64,000 bases of DNA from Spisula solida (taxonomy: Eukaryota; Mollusca; Bivalvia; Venerida; Mactridae). Below are positions 28,701 to 43,700 of this stretch, piece after piece; within the stretch, counting starts at the first letter, position 1; each line of letters begins with the position of its first letter. The position numbers were made by a program, and so were the translations under genes. The DNA lies in the NCBI GenBank assembly GCA_947247005.1, contig OX365945.1, forward strand, positions 34,278,551-34,342,550, written 5' to 3'. Below the pieces are notes generated by a model. It searched no databases. It worked only from the letters and a program-made list of their open reading frames with translations, and was not told the origin of the DNA.

Positions 28701-31700
28701 TGCGTATCTGAGAGAAAGTGGTGATTTTGAGGATTGGATTAATGAACAAATGCAGACAGCTGGGTCAGAGGAGTACGGACAGGACTATGAACATTTGTTG
28801 ATATTACGCAATAAATTTGACGAATTTAAGAGAACTGTTGAATCAAATCAAGAGAGATTTAATCGGTGTGAACGTATGGCTAAATGGCTGCTAGAAGACA
28901 AGGGACCATATGCTAAGGATGTTCTGGACCGACAGGAACAGCTGACTGATGCCTGGAACCAGCTGTTAGAACAAATCGAAGCTAGGGATCAGAAATTGTT
29001 TGGTGCTGGTGAGATTCATAGATTTAATAGAGATGTTGAAGACGCCTTGACTAGAATACAGGTTTGTTTCCTAATACTTTAAATTGTAATGTTTGTCTGT
29101 TAATACTTTTACTTGATGTTGTTACCATTTCTTGACTGGATTAATGTTATACCATTGACTGTCATGGTTTTGTCATTTCGTCAGTTATTGTAGATTATTT
29201 ATTACCGTTACTCCTTAAGTGTAAGTCGCGATCATGTATTACACGCAGGCAAAAAAAATTGAAAGATAATTCAAAGAAAAACAATTTGAAGCAAAACCAG
29301 TAAAAATTGTGAAAATACGAGAAAAACAGAAGAAAACTTATTTTCGGCCGCCATTTTCGTTTATAATGTGTTCTGTAAAAATTGCCCAATCGTGATAGGG
29401 ATTCTTCTTATCTTATTCAAGACATCCACAATTGCAGCAAAACTTCAATTTAACTCTGAGATTTTGGTCTTGTGTCAGCCTGGAATATCACACTTGGAAG
29501 TATCAGAGTACAATTATCTTGGTACTATTCTATTGCTTACAGGAGAAATACCAGAGTTTACCCGATGATTTAGGTCGTGACATAAACGCTACACAAAGTT
29601 TCCTGAAAAAACATGAAGGATTTGAAAATGAATTAATAGCATTAGAAGCCCAGGTAAGATTTATTGTTTACTATATATGGTCATTATACTATATAGGGTC
29701 ATTATACAATCATATAGTACAAATACAATCTGACCTCGTTGTGTCAAACAGCAGTTTGTAAGCCCTACACAGGTATAGAGGAACCTCATTATTAGTCTAG
29801 TGGTTGCATGTCTGCTTTGAGTGCGAGAAGTCTCAGATTCGATCCCAGACTGCAATATACCAAAGTCTCTAAAAACTGGACTAATACATTTGCTTTATTT
29901 GATGCTCAGCATAGTAAGTTCCAGGTAACTGCTGGTTTGGCCAGTGTCAGGATAATGTGATTGTGTAATCTCCATATTTGACTGAAATACTGTTGACCAG
30001 TGGGATGTAAACTAGCGATCTGGGATTGGGATATACTTTGGATGCTGCCAGCTTGGTATTTAGATACCGCCTTAACAGTAGAACATCAATACCTTGAACA
30101 GTTTAGCCTCAAACACCCTAGAAACCTCGAACAGATTATTCTGTCTCAGCAAAATGATGATGTACTAGTAAACAGTAGATGCCTCAAACAGGTAGATGTT
30201 TTTTCCCCTTCTGAAGACAGTTTGAGGCATCAAAGTTCTACTGTAGAGGGCTGTCAAATATAACATGAACAACTGCATTCTATATATACAGTACAACCTC
30301 TCAAGAGAAACACCCTTTGGGAAGCATAAAGTTTAGTTGGTATACAGAGGTTGTTGCTACAGAGAGGTAAGCTTTATTGTAAATGATTACTTCTGGAACA
30401 AAATGATTATGTTGCTTAAGAGAGGTTGTTGCTGTATGGCAGGCCGCTCTGGAGAGGTTGCTCTGTACAAGTATTTTATGTATGTGTTATAGATATGGAG
30501 AGGTTGCACTGTTTAAGTATTTTATGTGTTACAGATACAAGTTCTTGTTGATGATTCTGCGAGGCTACAGGAAGCGTATCCCGGAGAAAATGCCGACCAG
30601 ATAGAACATCTACAAGCTACTGTAATAGACAACTGGGGAATCCTTCGAGAACGAGCCGCACAGAGGAAGATTGATCTTTTAGCTGCATCTGAACTCCATA
30701 GGTATCACACCACTAAAACCTCCTTCATTGTTTTAACTGGGTCCCATCTGTGTCACACAAAAGGATTTCTGTCGAGTGTCTATGGAAGTAACATAAGCAA
30801 TTTGATGCCTGTTTTTCAACTCTTCAACAGGCATCCAATCCTATGTGTGACTCCCATAGACACTCTTCAGGCATCCAATTTTTGTGGCACTGTGTGGTTT
30901 AATCAGCTGTTGTTTTGGTCTAACTTGCCAAACTGCATTATTATCCCTGAAATATCCCCAAGGTAATAGTTATTGAATGTGATTGAATTATAGATAGAGG
31001 ACTAAAACACAAGGTTATTTTGTCAAGGGCGGAGCCTGAGCCGACTGTTTGTTTTCTATCTGTTTTGTTTCTTAATCAAATCTGGAGTGCATTAACTGCT
31101 GTACATGGTAGTTACTGCACTCCTATAAAGCCCCGCCCCTTCAGTTAACTTGCAGACACTATGATACAACATAAAGTGTGATAGTTTGTTTTGTAATCAA
31201 GGTAAATTAAATAAATCATAAACTTTAAATGCTTGCAATATTTTATTCATGAAATTTTCTATCTGGTTATAGATTTAACTCGGATGTACGTGACTTGACA
31301 AGTTGGGCAAATGAAATTGAACATGAGATGACCGCAGAGAAACCTGTACGTGATGTGAACAGTGTGGATCTTGTACGTACACGACACGAGGAGCTTCGTG
31401 CCGAGATTGAAACCAGACAAGACACATTTGAGACTGTTATTAGAACAGGAGAAGATATGATTGATAATGACCATTATGCCAAAGATGAGGTAGGTGGTCA
31501 GTCCGTCTGTTCATTCGCTCGTTTGTTCGTTCCTTTGAAAATGTTAACCAAAACTTTCAAGTTCTTGAAACTCAAACATTTTCAAAGTCCATAGAGGCAT
31601 TGCTTTCGAACTTGGCATACGTGTTTACCATCATAAATACCCAACATAGGCAACACCATGTAACACTATCCAACATTTCTACAGAATTATGGCCCCTGAT

Positions 31701-34700
31701 TGATTTAGCTAGTTATTATGGACGAGTTTTCCACCCAGGCATAGGCGTTTACTGAATGCAGTTTTGTTTAAAATTATATTATTAATTTTATGCACTGGAA
31801 AATCATACAATTTATGGTGACTTGCAGCAAAATGCCAATAAAATGTTTAGGGTAGGTGCACAAAAATAGGGTAGATTATATAAGAGTTACCAGAATGGGT
31901 TATCAGAACCACACTATCATTGTTTAGCCTTAATGATGCCTTGTAACTTGTTCACAGATCCAGGAGAAGGTCCATCAAGTGAAAGCCATACAGGAGAAGT
32001 TAAATAAAACATGGGCAGACAAGAAAGATTATCATGATCAACTCTATGACTTCCATATCTTCTTGAGAGATGCACAGACGCTCGATAATACATGCTCCTC
32101 ACAGGAGGTTAGTACTCAATGTTTGATAATACATGTTCCTCGCAGGAGGTTAGTACTCAATGTTTGATAATACATGTTCCTCGCAGGAGGTTAGTACTCA
32201 ATGTTTGATAATACATGTTCCTCGCAGGAGGTTAGTACTCAATGTTTGATAATACATGTTCCTCGCAGGAGGTTAGTACTCAATGTTTGATAATACATGT
32301 TCCTCGCAGGAGGTTAGTACTCAATGTTTGATAATACATGTTCCTCACAGGAGGTTAGTACTCAATGTTTGATAATACATGTTCCTCGCAGGAGGTTAGT
32401 ACTCAATGTTTGATAATACATGTTCCTCGCAGGAGGTTAGTACTCAATGTTTGATAATACATGTTCCTCGCAGGAGGTTAGTACTCAATGTTTGATAACA
32501 CATGTTCCTCGCAGGAGGTTAGTACTCAATGTTTGATAATACATGTTCCTCACAGGAGGTTAGTACTCAATGTTTGATAATACATGTTCCTCGCAGGAGG
32601 TTAGTACTCAATGTTTGATAATACATGCTCCTCACAGGAGGTTAGTACTCAATGCTTGTACTGTTTTACTTACTTATTCTCAAGTTTGCATATGTTAAGT
32701 ACACTTATCGAACATACATGACTCTTCTGTCAGAGGAAGAAAATTCAAATTCTATGGTATTCCATATATTTCTATTGTAAATTCCAATATAACAATATTA
32801 AAGAAGACAAACTTACAAATATTTTCCTGCACAAAATATACGTGTTTCTATGGTAAATTTCATGCTTTTCTAAAGTTATTATGTTATTTTGGTAATTTCA
32901 GGCGTATTTGAAAGGTACAGATTTAGGGTCCACAGAAGATCAGGTAGATGCCCTTATAAGGAAACATGAAGCGTTCGATAAAAGACTGGATGCTCAAGAA
33001 GAGAAGGTATGGGTGTGTTAGAATAGCTGGAGGTCATTGGCCCATTAGGCAGGGATAAAACTGAATGGCCACGCATTACGACTGTATCAGTTGAAAGCAA
33101 AAAAGTCTTCAGTGTAACGCAAAAAAGTTGGAGTAGAAACTTGTTGTAATATTAAATAAATATACCAGATTTATATAGCGCCCTTTTCATGCAAACATAC
33201 GTTCAAAGGCGCTTTCCATATAGTGTTCATACATATTTCACGATGACTTTCAGAAATGCATGTTGTTGTTAATGGATTTGTTCTGCTATTTTATTACTCA
33301 GAGGTATTTGTGATTACCATCTTCATGCAGTCATTCTTGCCTTCGTACAAGTGTGTATTTTTCTGAGTTGTGAGGATTAAGTAATGTTCTAAGACCATGT
33401 AGGCCAACCAGTTCATGGCGAAAACTTGAGACCCATTGAGCATGCTGTCCTCGAATGACCTTCATATTCAGATAAAGTCTGTTACTTTAATTTTTATAGG
33501 TCAGGAGGAGGTTGGATGTCAAGGTCACATGGCCCTTTAAAGGAAATGTCTTGTTGAAGGAGTTCTTGTTATGTACTTGTATATTATGTATTATGTAAAT
33601 TGGCCAAAGGCAAATAATTTGCCGATTTTGCTAAGAAAACTTGAAATTGGTTATTATGTTACTAATATGTTTCATGTTCTACAGCAGACAAATCTATTAA
33701 CTAATGTTTGAAAATCACTTGTTATTATAAATATGAACTGATGTGTATTTATAGTTGGTGGCAGTGAAGGAACATGGTGGACAATTAATGGCTGCCAATC
33801 ATTTTGAAGCTCCTAGAGTACAACAGACATTGGAAGCTATAGTTACAAGGTAAATGTTTGATGATAAACAGTTTACTTCATAGCTGTATACCCTATTTAC
33901 ATACTTCAAAGTTGATCTGCAATACTAATAATGATTCAGTTAATGAACTTCTACAAACCCTATATATATCTCCCCCAAATTTGCTGTTATTAAACAATTT
34001 AAAAGAATTTAAATTTGAATGTTTAGTTTTAAGATTTCTGTAAGTGCTATGATAAAACAGTACCATGGTACCATGACAGAACACTGGTCATAATACCTAC
34101 ACTATCTACACACCTTTGTCTGTTGAACATTCTTCTATACCTCAAATTCTTTTGGACTGGGAAAATGGTTGCAGCATCCATCACTCATGGGATGTACTAT
34201 ATACTAGAACATTAATTTTGCCAATACGAAAGAACCTGTTTCTAGGGTATTTGAGGCAATGCTGTTCTAGCAATTAATTTTACCGTAAACATCCAACTAT
34301 GCTATACTTTGAATGATGTGTATGTGTTTATACTTACAGACAAGGACAGGTGAAAGATCTGAGTGGACAAAGGAAACAGAACCTAGGAGATTCCTTGTTG
34401 TATGCTCAGTTTAAGAGAGATGTTGTTGAGGTAATAAATATGTAAATGACGTCATTTAAGACATGTATCATTATGTACTTCATGACTCGATGTTAGTTGT
34501 AATATCTCGTGCTTTCAATGAGGAATATGTCTCGCACATATTATGTTTATTTTGTGCTGGATGTATGTCCTGATGTCACTAAGTTTACCTGTGTTCCCCT
34601 TTACTGCGAGTTTGATTTCAATGAAACGTCACATGAATGCTTAGTACCAAGGTTAGTTGCACATATTGTCTGGAATTTTAGGTTGGATGGTATTTACTGG

Positions 34701-37700
34701 AGTTATAGCCCTTTGTGGGAGACATATGTTTATGTGTCAAAATCTTATAGTTTTTCATGTGGTCAATCTTCAAGGTGTGCTGGATTTGTAACCCAGCGAT
34801 CTGCGTTCAATTCCCAGTCACAGCATGTTGTACCCTTTTGTGAAAATTGTACATCAATGTTGATGTACTCCACATGTGGAGTATTTGCTGGTTCCTTGTG
34901 GATGATTTACTTAGTGCTGGTAAGGATACAGTACAGGAAAACTGGCTTGGTGGATCAGCTGCCATATATATAACTAAAACAGTGTATAAAAATGGTGTTA
35001 AACCGTGAATAAATGGACAATCTTGTATTACAGGCTGAAGGTTGGATAGATGACAAACTGAAAGTAGCCAATGAGGATAACTTTAAGGAAGTATCGGATC
35101 TACAAGGAAAGATGCGTAAATTACAGAAACATCAGGCATTTGAAGCTGAAATTGTTGCCAATACGGATAGGATTGAGAAAATCAAACAGGTAAGCTATTG
35201 TTGAAATATTTATCGACATATTATTATGTACATTGGCTTGCTTTTCAATAAAGTATGAGTTGAAATACTTAAACTTGCTTAAAATTTATGTTTGCATTAT
35301 TTGTGAGTGTTTCTTGCAATATTATGGTAACGTTATACTACTTAAGTTACTGCTTTATTAACGTGTTGTACATGTTTTGATGTGATATACTACAGTTGTA
35401 GGCTGCTTTATAGATAAATATTCATAGCTGCGTTAACAATTTGTGGTGTGTGTGCATGTGTGCAACTAACATGTTAAAATACTAATGTTATATTTCAGTG
35501 TAATACAATTTCCCTGTACAAGGATAAACATCCTTACAATGTTCATGCTTTAAAGCCCCATTAAGACATAAACATCTTATTTTCATAAAGCAATAACTTA
35601 GTAACCTAACTGCAGAATGATGCATTTTGAGCACTTTAGTTGATTCCCATAGGTGGAAAACACCATGAGATGGAAGAAAACAAAATAAAGCCTCCAGTTG
35701 GTTTGTTAACAAAACAACAAATTGTAATAAATGCAAAATTTATAGTTTAAGGGAAGCAACTCTTGCAAAATTAGTATTTTGTCTTCCATACATTTTACTT
35801 AATGTTGGTGGGGGGAAATTGGTCTTAGAGGTCAGTGATCAAAGGTCAAGGTCAGTACGCACTGACCCATAATGTGAAATTACTCATTATCTGCCCCCGT
35901 ATGGGGTATGCATGTTTTGTAATGTCTCTTGTTTAATATTTTAACAAAAACCATTTATTACATTAGTATCTGTTTGTCCAATAGGATGCCAACGATATTA
36001 GAGCCATGCACAAGCGTGTAAGTTACGGGATAGTCTTTTCAACTATGTAGATATAATGTAGAAGTCAGTTGACTGTTGTTTTAATGTATATCTTTTATAC
36101 CTTATAATTGTCCATTTCCAATCTGTATACTGTAATATTGTCATGGTGCATTCAGAGATTCTGGCTGATCTTTATTAGTTTGTAACCCACTGTCGGTACT
36201 TTAACTCTTCTCTCCCATGATCTTGGCCTGGTCTGTCTGGCAATTGGGCCATGGCACTTTGTAACTATTGGGCTCTTTATCATGCTGAAGGTAACTCTGT
36301 CCTCAGTGGCTGAGTGGTTGCATGTAGAATTCTGAATGCACTAAATCAACCATTTTCCTTTTTTACCTCCGTAATGAAAACCTGAATTCACTCTCTACCA
36401 AACATTATGTCATCACACATGTTAAACCTTCGTCCATTATTTAACTAATTATATAATGCACAAACCTTTCTGTCAATTATCATCTATAATCATCCAGTCC
36501 CATTTCTTACAAAATATCCCATCATTTAAACACATTTTCTTTGTATTTATGGAATCCAATTTTATTCTCTTACCAGTATATCAAGTTTTAGACTTTTCCA
36601 AGGAATTTTACTTTGAAAACATATTAGTGTAGTGCTATCATGTTTATGAATGAACTGTAACATTGTCATTGTAACATAGTTATATTGACGCTGACAAATC
36701 AGTGGGGTTAACACACATATTAAGATTTTGTTTTTCGTCCACATCTGTTTTCACAGTGAACGGTTCTTATTAATTGTTAGTTTATAGTTGACAGCTTTAC
36801 TTCCTGTTTCCATTACTGTTTCAATTTTAAGAACCTTCAAATAATAAAGCATGTGACATTTAAGTAATCCGAAAGTAAAACCCGCCATAAAATTTTGGCG
36901 AAGATATCGTGTTCAACTTATAGAGGACTTTCTAATATTTCACAATATGGCAGAACCAGGGGCCTAAGTTTCATTGACATATCTTAGCAAAGATTCAACC
37001 TACCGGTATTCATGCTGCTTTGAGCACACTAAGACTGCTAATACATTTAAGCAAAGTTATGTGAACTTGAATGATCATAAATGACATATAATGATTTTAA
37101 CTAGAAGAAAATGCATGGGTTCATTTAGTATTATCTCAATAATCTATGGAAAAGTCTGATCTTTAAGCTACGATGTGTCTATGAAATTGTCCCATGGAAT
37201 GTAAACTGTATTTTATGGACTTGGAGAAAATGGAAAGAAAATGAACAAGTTACATATTTGCAAAAACCCTGTCTCTTCCATGGGCTTGTTTACATGGCAT
37301 GATTTGTCTTACTGATATTGTATAATGTAAGAGGTTGTATCATTGTTCTGTCAGTAAACAATTTTCTATCAATGGTATAACATACAACACCTTGTATAGC
37401 GCAAACAAATTAACGTGTTCCTTAGACCTACTTTTAGCATATCTTAACAGTTGATTTACTGTCCATAAGTTACCTTTGTTTTTTCGTAGGCGCCGAGTTA
37501 TAATTACAAATATGTACGAGGTGTAGTATAAAGAATAATCTAAATCACCAACATGGCACGACTTTCTCATGGAAATTGATATATTCCTTGCAAGAAGCAT
37601 GTAATATATTCCTGCATAAAGGTCGAAGTTAATTTGTTTGCACTATAATGTAAGTTAATTAATTAGTTGTAATCTAAATTGACTAAATGCTGTGTTTAGA

Positions 37701-40700
37701 ACTCTACTTCAATCATCATATTTCTCTAGATTTGGTAATTCTGTTTTACATTTACAGGTTTACTTATTATTTTACATCTCAGATTAGTTTTATGATAGTT
37801 GATTCTAGCTTTGTTTATGGTATTGCTATAGACTATGGCTAGTTTTATCTGCCCTTGTTGGCATGTAGTTGGAGAGTTGAAGTGAAAAACTGGCTAAATT
37901 TTGAGTAACAAAATATACTTATTACAGAATATAGACTTGACTGGTAACTGTAAATTAGCAGTTTTAGTGGAATGTTTGTGTACTCATAGAAGAAATAGAT
38001 ATCTATCTCTAAATACTGCAGAACGCCTGTTCCGATTTATACCTATATAAGACAGAGATCTCCAATAATATGGATTTGAATGAACTTAATTTTCTGCAGG
38101 AATTTGTTATTTGATGAAAAAATTCAAAGTATTGACTTTCGTCATGGTCAATTAAAATTTCCAAAGCTGAATTTTACCGATAAAGCAATGTCTGAAACAG
38201 AGTTTTGGTGCAGGGATGTGTCCTAGTTTTGAGAGTCTGTTTTTTTCTTTTTCCTAATAGTATGTAAAAAGGACAATTTTTCATGATTTTAGCATTTTCA
38301 AACTGTCTAACTTGATTCTACCCATGCATGTATATATAAATATATAAATAACATTTTTGCTGTTTTGAAACATTGAATTATCAGTGTGTAATTCATTGAC
38401 AGAACTATTTAATTGGAAAACCTTGGTTTATATACCGTAAATAATCGGCAATAAGTCGCACGGTAATATTATTATTATATGCCTCTCTTATATCATATGT
38501 TTCTCTTGCAGCTTGGTGAAGGTCTCGTACAGAAACGACACAAGGACACTGATGAAATACGTCAAACTGTTACCCGACTCATGTCCAAGTGGAACGAGTT
38601 ATTACAAGCATCAGAAAACCGAGGTAAAGGTCTCGGAGAGGTCAAGGACATTCTAGAGTTCAATGAACAAGTTGATAAAGTACAAGACTGGATCAGAGAA
38701 AAGGTAACTTGATGTCTGCTTCATTATTTAACTCTTTTAAGGTTGATTTGACTGTAAGCTTTATCTGTCTGAATCGAGTAATATTTGCGTGATCTTAATT
38801 TCGAGAATTTTGGTAACTGAAACATTTTGCGGATTTATGAATTAGTGGTCAAAGGTTCAATGTTATGAAAGTATATTTACATGGATTTTGAATTCCCTAG
38901 AAACATAATTTATTCAGAAACATATTCAGGAATAAAAGTAAAAATAAAAACATGTCGACAAATAACCAACATATGGTTCAAGACAATTCCAACACTAAAA
39001 CATATTTGAGTAAGAATAATTCACACATTATGACAAATTAACAATGACTAATACTGGTTTCTTACAGGAGGCATTGATACATGCAGCTGATCTTGGTAGA
39101 GATTATGAACATTGTGTAGAACTACAGAAAAAAGCAAATGATCACGAATCTGCTGTAAGTATATATATTATAGTATGACACTAGTATTATTATATGTACA
39201 TAAATGCTTGTTTAACAAGATACCCGGAAACATTGTTGACTTGTTGTCAAAAATATTTTCTTCAATTCTTGGATTGTAATACAAAAACAGCTAGGGTCCC
39301 ATCCCTACCATACGAAGAATTGGATGCTTGACTAGTGTCTATGGGAGTCACACAAATAATTTGATGCCTGACTAGTGTCAATTGGAGTCACGCTAAGTGG
39401 ATGCCTCAACTTGAGTTAACAAGCTTACACTTCTTCATGTGACTACCATAGACCCTTGTCAGGCATCCAATTCTAAAGTGAGCAGAATGGGACCCTGTGT
39501 CAAATGTTTATGATATTTCATATATTTTGCCTTGTGGTCAAGTATTCATATTGATGTAAGGACATATTGCAGTTACTAGTGCATTAATTTAGTACATAGT
39601 TATAACTACGTACATTATTATTCATTGTTTTACTTTCTACCTCGTTGAGTATTAACATAATCTTCTAGGTTGATTTTTCTTTGCAAACTTGCAGCACATG
39701 GTAAGTTTTGATTGGATAGGAATGGGTAATATACATGTGTAGGTTCATTGTGGTTAGATGTTATCCTTTACCACAAATGTTCGAAAAACCTCTCACCTTA
39801 GATTTGGCTAAGTTTCAGTTATGATGAATTTTGTCAAAGCTTTGATCTGCTGCGTACAGAACCTTTTATGTAACATCCTGATACGTTTGTTCAAAATAAT
39901 ACTTTTATTTTAGTTTGTTAAACAAAATGTTATTATCAATTAATAATTTCCTTTTTTTTTAACAAAATAGTATAAATACATTACTTTGGAAAAAAAACTA
40001 TCCAGATGTGGTATTAGAATGCATGATTTTATGGTAAAATCTTTTCAAAATGTTCTATTTCTCCAAACCTCTTTGGTGTAAGTCAGTTTATGTATTTCCA
40101 AAAGTCAACTATATGTTTCTGTTCTGTGTTTGTTTTCCCCTGACTTATTATGATTTTTTTTTGAAGAAAAAGAATTGCATGTTGTATTTGTACTTTGTTT
40201 GGTTAATTTTATTTCTGACATGAACAGTACAATGCATGATTGTTTTTAGTTTGCAGTTTTCATGTAAACCCTCCCCATCTTTTGCCTGTCTGTCTGTCTG
40301 TGTTAGTCTTTGTTGGTCAGTTAATGTGTTGTTTGAATTGAAATATTGAGAAATATGAAAATGATCTTCAAATGATTTGTGAATATTCTCGCTGCAACAT
40401 AAATGTTTGCGTACCATGTCATAATGATACTTAAGGCGGCTTTGTGTGGTCCTTTAAGTGGTGTAAGTGTTAAATCTTTTGCTCATAATAAATTGAAATA
40501 TGTTAAACGATGTAGATGAGAAGATAATAACTAATGGGACTGGGAAGGTAACACTCAATAAAAACAGCACAGCACGAAGTCTATTGTTGATTGAGTAATC
40601 AGAAATATAAATATATTTTGTCACCAGGGTATCACTGTAGATGAGAAGAGAATCACGGCAATCAATGCATTAGCTGATAAACTCATCAATCAAGGACGTA

Positions 40701-43700
40701 CAGACACCAGCGCCGTCAAAGAGAGACGTAATCATATGAACCAGAAGTAGGTGGACTTGTTTCTGTTTCAGAGATTACTATGATCTATTGTAGATTTATG
40801 TGATTACTATAATCTACCATAGATTTATGTGATTACTATAATCTACTGTAGATTTATGTGATTACTATGATCTACTGTAGATTTATGTGATTACTATGAT
40901 CTACTGAAGATTTATGTGATTACTATAATCTACTGTAGATTTATGTGATTACTATGATATACTGTAGATTTATGTGATCACTATAATCTACCATAGATTT
41001 ATGAGATTACTATGATCCACTGTAGATTTATGTGATTACTATGATCTACTGTAGATTTATGTGATTACTATGATCTACTGTAGATTTATGTGATTACTAT
41101 GATCCACTGTAGATTTATGTGATTACTATAATCTACTGTAAATTTATGTGATTACTATGATCCACTGTAGATTTATGTGATTACTATAATCTACTGTAAA
41201 TTTATGTGATTACTATGATCTACTGTAGATTTATGTGATTACTATAATCTACTGTAAATTTATGTGATTACTATAATCTACTGTAGATTTATGTGATTAC
41301 TATGATCCACTGTAGATTTATGTGATTACTATGATCTACTGAAGATTTATGTGATTACTATAATCTACTGTAGATTTATGTGATTACTATAATCTACTGT
41401 AAATTTATGTGATTACTATGATCTACTGTAGATTTATATGATTACTATATTCTACCATAGATTTATGAGATTACTATGATCCACTGTAGATTTATGTGAT
41501 TACTATGATCTACTGTAGATTTATGTGATTACTATGATCTACGGTAGATTTATGTGATTACTATGATCTACTGTAGATTTATGTGATTACTATGATCTAC
41601 TGTAGATTTATGTGATTACTATGATCCACTGTAGATTTATGTGATTACTATGATCTACTGTAGATTTATGTGATTACTATAATCTACTGAAGATTTATGT
41701 GATTACTATAATCTACTGTAGATTTATGTGATTACTATAATCTACTGTAGATTTATGTGATTACTATAATCTACTGTAGATTTATGTGATTACTATGATC
41801 TACTGTAGATTTATGTGATTACTATGATCTACTGAAGATTTATGTGATTACTATAATCTACTGTAGATTTATGTGATTACTATGATCTACTGAAGATTTA
41901 TGTGATCTAATGTTACACGTTCGTCTGGGTCTATTAGTTAAGGCGTATAGCATGAAATCAGGAAGACAGGTTTGCTCCCTGAGGACACCTCATACTAAAT
42001 ATGTTAAAAAATTTACTGGTATGATACTCCCTTGCTAAAACCCGAGCTTGGTGGCAAGGTAGATCTAGGACTTGTCCTACGTGTCTCAGATCATTTTACT
42101 GGTTGGTCTCTATATATAATATAACATGCCTGAAATACTGTTGGTTGGGCTTTAAAACTAAAATAGTATTCATAATCTACAATGAACAAAACCCTTGTCA
42201 ACAATTAGCAAATATTTATTGGAAAGGGCCATCCTACCAGTAGTATTTCAGACATGTAGAAACCCTTCAATTTTATTGACCCTTTTTGAAAATAGCTTGT
42301 GATTGATTCCTATTTTATGTCTGCAGACAGTAAAATTAAGATAAAATGTTTCTGTTTGGAAATAAAGTACAAGCGTCAAGATATTACAAACTTCTTGTAC
42401 AGAATATATCAAATTCAAGTCCTGCCGTGCCAGTGATTTAGATTAGAGTTTATAGTACACTTGTGACCTAACTATTTGTAATACTCTCAACTTATAAAAA
42501 AAAGCCGAACCTAAATTAAAGACAAGAAATCATGTGTAAAATTATGCTAATGGAAGGTGCGAGGACCAGATTAATTTGTTAAGACTATACAATATTCTAA
42601 ACATGTTCTATTTATGCAACCTTCAGGTGGAAAGATTTGCAAGGTGCTCTTAGTGGATATAAACAGAATTTGGCCGCAGCGCTTGAAGTACATTCGTTTA
42701 ATCGTGACGTCGATGATATTGATGATCGTATTAATGAAAAGTCAGTATTATTGTCATCAGACGACCTTGGTAAAGATTTGGAGGCCGTTGAAGCTCTTCA
42801 ACGTAAACAAGAGGAGACAGAAAGGGACATGACAGCTCTTCAAAATCAATTGGAGGTTTGTATATGTAAAATAACAGTTACTGTTCTGTATTTATTTAAT
42901 TAAAATAGGTAAATAAATATATCAGTGAGAAATTGTAAACAATGTATTAGCAATATATTTGAATGTATTAGCAAAATTTTGTTAAAGGCTGTGTTGACTT
43001 TTATGGTGTAAATGAGTTTAACGTGAATCGATTGATCTGTTTTATTGGCCGGACTAGCAGATTTGGACAATTCAAGGTTGAATTTCCTGGTTGGGACAGG
43101 TTACTTTCTTCATGAAATTAGCTGTCGTTGTGTCCCACCTTGTAGAAAAGAGGAATTTGCAAGGAAATGTTCTCTCATACCCACCTGGTGATTGATACCA
43201 TCAGGAATGAGGTGTCAAGAGTGATTAATGAGGTTGTAAAAACTTGCTTCACAATTGATCTAAAATAAATTACTTGTAGCACAAATAATACAGTTAAAAA
43301 CACCAAACACATCTGAGTGAGTATGCTGCAACTTAAAACATTTATTCTTCTCAAGATTGAGAATATAGATAATAATTGTTTTATAGTACAAATAAAACTG
43401 GTGTTAAATTTCAGAAAGTGGAATCTTCATCGGGTAAACTAAGCAAGAAGTATCCTGATCGTGCTGGAGATATATCAGTGAAACAGAATGAAGCGTTGGA
43501 TAACTGGGAGAAACTAGAAGAGCTAGCTGATCAGAGGAAGAGGAAACTTGCTGATTCATATCAACTACAGAAGTTCCTTGCTGAAGCCAGGGAATTGGTA
43601 ATACTCTCATTTCCTATAATGGGGTCCTATAATTTGGGAATAATCTGGAAATCTGTATTTGCTGCATTAGAAAGAATGATCTTCTCTGCACAAAATAAAA

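Noticed and set aside
29775..29850. Functional tRNA gene
   Set aside because: A- and B-box-like motifs exist, but no complete clover leaf or acceptor stem, and the downstream tail recurs with a SINE pattern.
32108..32640. CRISPR-like array
   Set aside because: Units are contiguous 41-bp copies without variable spacers, in a eukaryotic intron.
34509..34973. 154-codon open frame upstream of exon 30
   Set aside because: Covers a family B repeat and a SINE; same sequence elsewhere is non-coding and has no splice connection.
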